In this document: piece by piece, positions 61,399 through 64,000 of the stretch
Position numbering within the stretch: the first letter of the stretch is position 1
How the letters are laid out: each line of letters begins with the position of its first letter
Assembly: GCA_963922335.1 (NCBI GenBank)
Contig: CAWUIB010000007.1
Coordinates: 62,001-126,000, forward strand
Reading direction: 5' to 3'
DNA: 64,000 nt
From: CALBPI01 sp963922335
Lineage (GTDB): Bacteria > Pseudomonadota > Gammaproteobacteria > Steroidobacterales > Woeseiaceae
Translations under genes and position numbers: made by a program
The notes under the pieces: generated by a model
What the model saw: the letters and a program-made list of their open reading frames with translations, nothing else
Databases searched by the model: none
What the model was told of the DNA's origin: nothing

Positions 61399-61703
61399 TT
61401 ATGTATCAATTCTAGATAGGTAGCAGGGCCAAAAGAATATTCGTTGAAAATAACTGGCGAACATAACGAATTCATGACAATGCCGAGTATGGGCACTCGA
61501 CTAAAGCGCTGTAAGTCTCTGATTGTTGGCAGCCCGGACCGCGCCCTAGTGGTTTGTCATAAAACGGTGATGCTTTAGTCACGAAGAGATTACTTGTTTG
61601 TCATCTTTGGTGGTCATCCTCCTTGATTGGGGGGGCTCGGTCAGGTGCTCCCCGTGTTCGCAATAAATGACAAACACCGACGTCTATTAGGAGACGGATA
61701 ACA
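61399..61703. promoter_or_regulatory. Divergent promoter region with phased Pho-box-like repeats
   Basis: 305 bases. TTGTCAT (61554-61560), CGGTGAT (61565-61571), TAGTCAC (61576-61582) repeat at exactly 11 bases with AAAA and GCTT spacers; TTGTCATAAAACGGTGAT matches the Pho-box consensus at 15 of 18. Another TTGTCAT sits at 61598-61604, in the same helical register, and inverted ATGACAAAC at 61667-61675 close to the start. TTAGGAG before the DUF3604 ATG is the ribosome-binding site. Confidence 0.68.
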
Positions 61704-63728
61704 ATGTTTAAACTCAGTGAGATCGCTTCCCGAACAGCGCTCTCTGCCGCGGTTGCGACAGCGCTCGCCACCTCAGCAGTAGCGCCTTCGGTTGCGCAGG
61801 CAGAAGATGGGGAGGAGGGACAATATCTCTCCGGAGACTTTCACAACCATACCACCTGTTCAGACGGTTCAACTTCGGTTCGAACTCTGACTCGTGAATC
61901 ACTCACATACCTCGACTGGTTCATTCAGGTCGGACACTCCGGCAGTGGATCACGTGATTGCCGAATCAGTGACTTCCTTTACCTGAACCGGAACAGCTCA
62001 TTCAACCGCGGATTGTGGGTGAACAGCATCGGGCCAGAAGGGATTAAGGGTGACCTCGTTGAGGAAACCATGGGTGATGGCGTCGCAGTGCAGCGCATGT
62101 GGCGCTGGCAAAGCCTGCAGGAGTTCCAACTCGACGACATCATCGAAGCACGTGAACTGCCAGGCAACGAAGACAAGGAAGCCTTCCTAGGTCTTGAGTG
62201 GGTTGTTCCCGGTCACGAGCACAGCTCCAACACCATTTCTACTGGTCAGTATGATGCTATCGATCCAAACTCAGCGGCCATGGCGCAGTTTGAGTACTGC
62301 TTCGGGCGTAACGCTGATGACACCAGTGGTGGTGCCGGACAGGGCTGGACTTGCGAGATTTCCGAGGAGAACAACAACAAGCTGATCACGCTTTTTGATG
62401 GTCGCCCGGAGGAAGGAATTGCAGACTACAACTCTACGTTGGTAGGCGGCATCAACACCGACGACTCCGGTGACCACGTGAAATCAGTAGCTGCTGTTCT
62501 GTGGGCTCAGGAGAACTTCCCTGGCGATGCAGTATCGGTACAAGCACATATCGAACGTCAGGGTGCATTCATCGAGGATGATGATGAAGGTTTCAACGTA
62601 GAGCATCTTCGTGATGCGCACACAATGGCACCGGACATCAGCTTCGGTATGGAAACGCAGCCTGGTCACCAGCCCGCCTATGACCGCGGCACTTACGCCG
62701 CTCGACGCCCTTCCTCAGGACTATGGACTTTTGGCGGCACCGGTTGCTATGGCGGAGCAGAAGCGGCCCGCCCTGGACTGGACTTCGACGGTAATCCTCT
62801 GGATCCGGCTGAAGTGGCTGCTCTAGGTGTCACCACGTCCGACCTCCGCAAGGTAACAATATGTCGTCCAGGCATTCGCACAATGTGGGATGCGATGCTA
62901 TCTGAAGGCCGCCGATTCTGGTTCTTCGCCAGCTCTGACTGGCACAATCGCGGCGCGTTCGGGCCGCTCGACTTCGAGTCCACGCTCGACTTCTACCCAG
63001 GTGAGTACCAAGAGCACTTCTCGTACGTGATCGACCGGCCTGAGCGTGATCCCGCTCAGGACATTATCGATTCGTTGCGCAGCGGTAACTCGTTCGCGGT
63101 GCAAGGCCAGCTGATCACCAGCAAGTTCAAGTTTGAAGCTTGTGCATCAAAACGCTGTGCCACCATGGGCGAGACGTTGGAGGTTCGTGACGGACAAGTC
63201 GTAACAGTACGCCTGCGTATGGTGGATCCCGACGGAGAGAACAACAGCCCGTACAAGTTCGATAACCCGTCCTTGAAGCAGATCGGTCTCGACGTGCCAA
63301 TCAGTGAACCTGTACTTGCACAAGTCGACCTCATCGCAGGTGCGGTAGGCGAATTCATCGAACCCACCGATCCTGAGTACTACAATCCGCTCGCACCAGA
63401 GACAACTCGAATCGAGAAGTCTTGGATCGGGTCAGAACTCGGTCGGTCTCGCAACGGCTCGATCAGCCTGACGTATCGGTTCCGTGCAGAAGGGGATAGC
63501 TACATTCGAGCACGTGGTAGCAATATTCCTGCTGGTACCCCCAACGAACGGGATATGGATGGAAACCCTCTGCCAGATAACCTCTCGGATAACATCCCTT
63601 GCGATGACGCAGCGTGCCCGCCGCATATCGCCGGTGTACTCGATGCTGACGTCGAAGCATGGTCTGATATCTGGTTCTACGCTAACCCGATTTTCATCGA
63701 AGTTACAGACGATGGTCGCGGCAAATAA
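61704..63728 (+). CDS. Secreted DUF3604 protein with PHP-like metal motifs
   Basis: 674 aa. Signal peptide MFKLSEIASRTALSAAVATA to VAQAED. YLSGDFHNHTTCSDGS gives His47-x-His49, the first PHP-phosphoesterase motif; later candidate metal ligands are His78 (VGHSG), Glu165 (LGLEWVVPGHEHSS, with His171 and His173) and Asp412-x-His414 (SSDWHNRGAFG). The family is DUF3604, common in marine bacteria and without agreed function. PHP-like motifs, export and the Pho-box promoter together point to an organophosphate hydrolase; this is inference. Confidence 0.85.
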   Translation: MFKLSEIASRTALSAAVATALATSAVAPSVAQAEDGEEGQYLSGDFHNHTTCSDGSTSVRTLTRESLTYLDWFIQVGHSGSGSRDCRISDFLYLNRNSSFNRGLWVNSIGPEGIKGDLVEETMGDGVAVQRMWRWQSLQEFQLDDIIEARELPGNEDKEAFLGLEWVVPGHEHSSNTISTGQYDAIDPNSAAMAQFEYCFGRNADDTSGGAGQGWTCEISEENNNKLITLFDGRPEEGIADYNSTLVGGINTDDSGDHVKSVAAVLWAQENFPGDAVSVQAHIERQGAFIEDDDEGFNVEHLRDAHTMAPDISFGMETQPGHQPAYDRGTYAARRPSSGLWTFGGTGCYGGAEAARPGLDFDGNPLDPAEVAALGVTTSDLRKVTICRPGIRTMWDAMLSEGRRFWFFASSDWHNRGAFGPLDFESTLDFYPGEYQEHFSYVIDRPERDPAQDIIDSLRSGNSFAVQGQLITSKFKFEACASKRCATMGETLEVRDGQVVTVRLRMVDPDGENNSPYKFDNPSLKQIGLDVPISEPVLAQVDLIAGAVGEFIEPTDPEYYNPLAPETTRIEKSWIGSELGRSRNGSISLTYRFRAEGDSYIRARGSNIPAGTPNERDMDGNPLPDNLSDNIPCDDAACPPHIAGVLDADVEAWSDIWFYANPIFIEVTDDGRGK

Positions 63729-63772
63729 TCGCCGATAGCAAAGCGCGAAACCCCGGTAACGGGAATAAGGGA

Positions 63773-63796
63773 GGGGCCGCAAATTGCGGCCCCTTT
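63773..63796. terminator. Terminator between DUF3604 and 2OG oxygenase
   Basis: GGGGCCGC (63773-63780) pairs with GCGGCCCC (63786-63793), loop AAATT, followed by TTT. It lies 45 bases after the DUF3604 stop and immediately before the convergent stop at 63798. It should end the plus-strand transcript; on the minus strand the tail is less T-rich. Confidence 0.75.
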
Positions 63797-63797
63797 C

Positions 63798-64000
63798 TTA
63801 TGGCGCGAAGCTTACTTCGTAACCAAAACTCTTCAACCGGTCAGGAATTGCGTTCAAGGCCAACGAGATTCGCTGCCCCCCTTGATTCGGCGGCACACCG
63901 TGCAAGAGATAGGAAGGATAGAGCACAAGATCGCCCGGCTTCACGTCCGGTGCCATCCAGCGTTCTGCGTTGTACTTGTTCGCCTTGCCTTCTGCAGCAT
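63798..64000 (-). CDS. 2OG-Fe(II) oxygenase, TIGR02466 type (third copy, partial)
   Basis: Frame open to the right edge on the minus strand; about 66 residues of C-terminus. It reads ...PDVKPGDLVLYPSYLLHGVPP NQGGQRISLALNAIPDRL, then ends FAP. YPSYLLHGVPP with distal His and a QR-x-SLALN arginine motif matches the two complete paralogues. The HxH site is beyond the window. Confidence 0.75.
   Translation of the reverse strand, partial: AAEGKANKYNAERWMAPDVKPGDLVLYPSYLLHGVPPNQGGQRISLALNAIPDRLKSFGYEVSFAP

Noticed and set aside
1..64000. tRNA, rRNA, riboswitch, insertion sequences, phage and CRISPR arrays
   Set aside because: None recognised by eye; small structured RNAs cannot be excluded without a covariance-model search.

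Overview
The window looks like a chromosomal segment of a GC-rich gammaproteobacterium, probably marine or sediment-dwelling. The basis is GreB, a TIGR03643/DUF2805 protein, MipA, a pair of MscS-like channels, TonB-dependent uptake and a YbhGFSR-like exporter. No rRNA, tRNA, insertion sequence, prophage or CRISPR array was recognised. Gene packing is tight: many neighbours share ATGA start/stop overlaps, and four convergent pairs share a 4-base stop overlap.

Layout. 0-4.4 kb: end of a propeller-like protein, an unknown protein, an outer-membrane barrel, and a ToxR/CadC-like membrane regulator with TPRs. 4.4-8.5 kb: secreted alpha/beta hydrolase, a coiled-coil membrane protein, a CIA30-fold secreted protein, an Mpo1-like protein and a second hydrolase. 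8.5-12.8 kb (minus strand): greB, histone-deacetylase-family protein, YbjN-like protein, MscS, Asp/Glu racemase, DUF2805. 12.9-15.3 kb: DUF72, DUF4272, small MscS. 15.4-19.3 kb: operon of a serine hydrolase, DUF4386 and a polysaccharide deacetylase fused to a propeller.

19.3-27.3 kb is an eight-gene minus-strand operon: pirin, isochorismatase-like hydrolase, two YtcJ-type amidohydrolases, an MFS pump with an extra C-terminal domain, two tiny tandem XapX proteins and a cupin. It is divergent from a LysR gene that overlaps a giant propeller-sensor histidine kinase followed by a NarL-type regulator. 32.2-34.2 kb: MipA and a GcvA-like LysR. 34.4-37.7 kb: OmpR/EnvZ-type two-component system, then DUF2878-DUF6134, separated by four tandem 11-mers that look like a response-regulator array. 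37.7-41.4 kb: TetR-HlyD-ABC ATPase-permease exporter with a palindromic operator inside the promoter. 41.4-43.2 kb: an unknown protein and a haloalkane dehalogenase. 43.2-51.4 kb: a complete cyanophycin operon (acyl-CoA carboxyltransferase, isoaspartyl dipeptidase, cyanophycinase, CphA, CphA-like Mur ligase). 51.5-53.9 kb: PLA2-like lipoprotein, carotenoid-cleavage-type oxygenase, DUF2141.

53.9-64 kb is the most interesting part. A TonB receptor is divergent from a coiled-coil, EF-hand and 2OG-oxygenase operon across a near-consensus Pho box. A second five-gene operon (PPIase, three HupE/UreJ-type membrane proteins, another 2OG oxygenase) is divergent from a secreted DUF3604 protein with PHP-phosphoesterase-like metal motifs, across a phased array of Pho-box-like half sites. 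A third 2OG oxygenase runs off the right edge. I infer a phosphate-starvation-controlled, metal-dependent organophosphate-scavenging system that I do not recognise as described. The Pho boxes and metal motifs are seen in the sequence; the joint function is inference.
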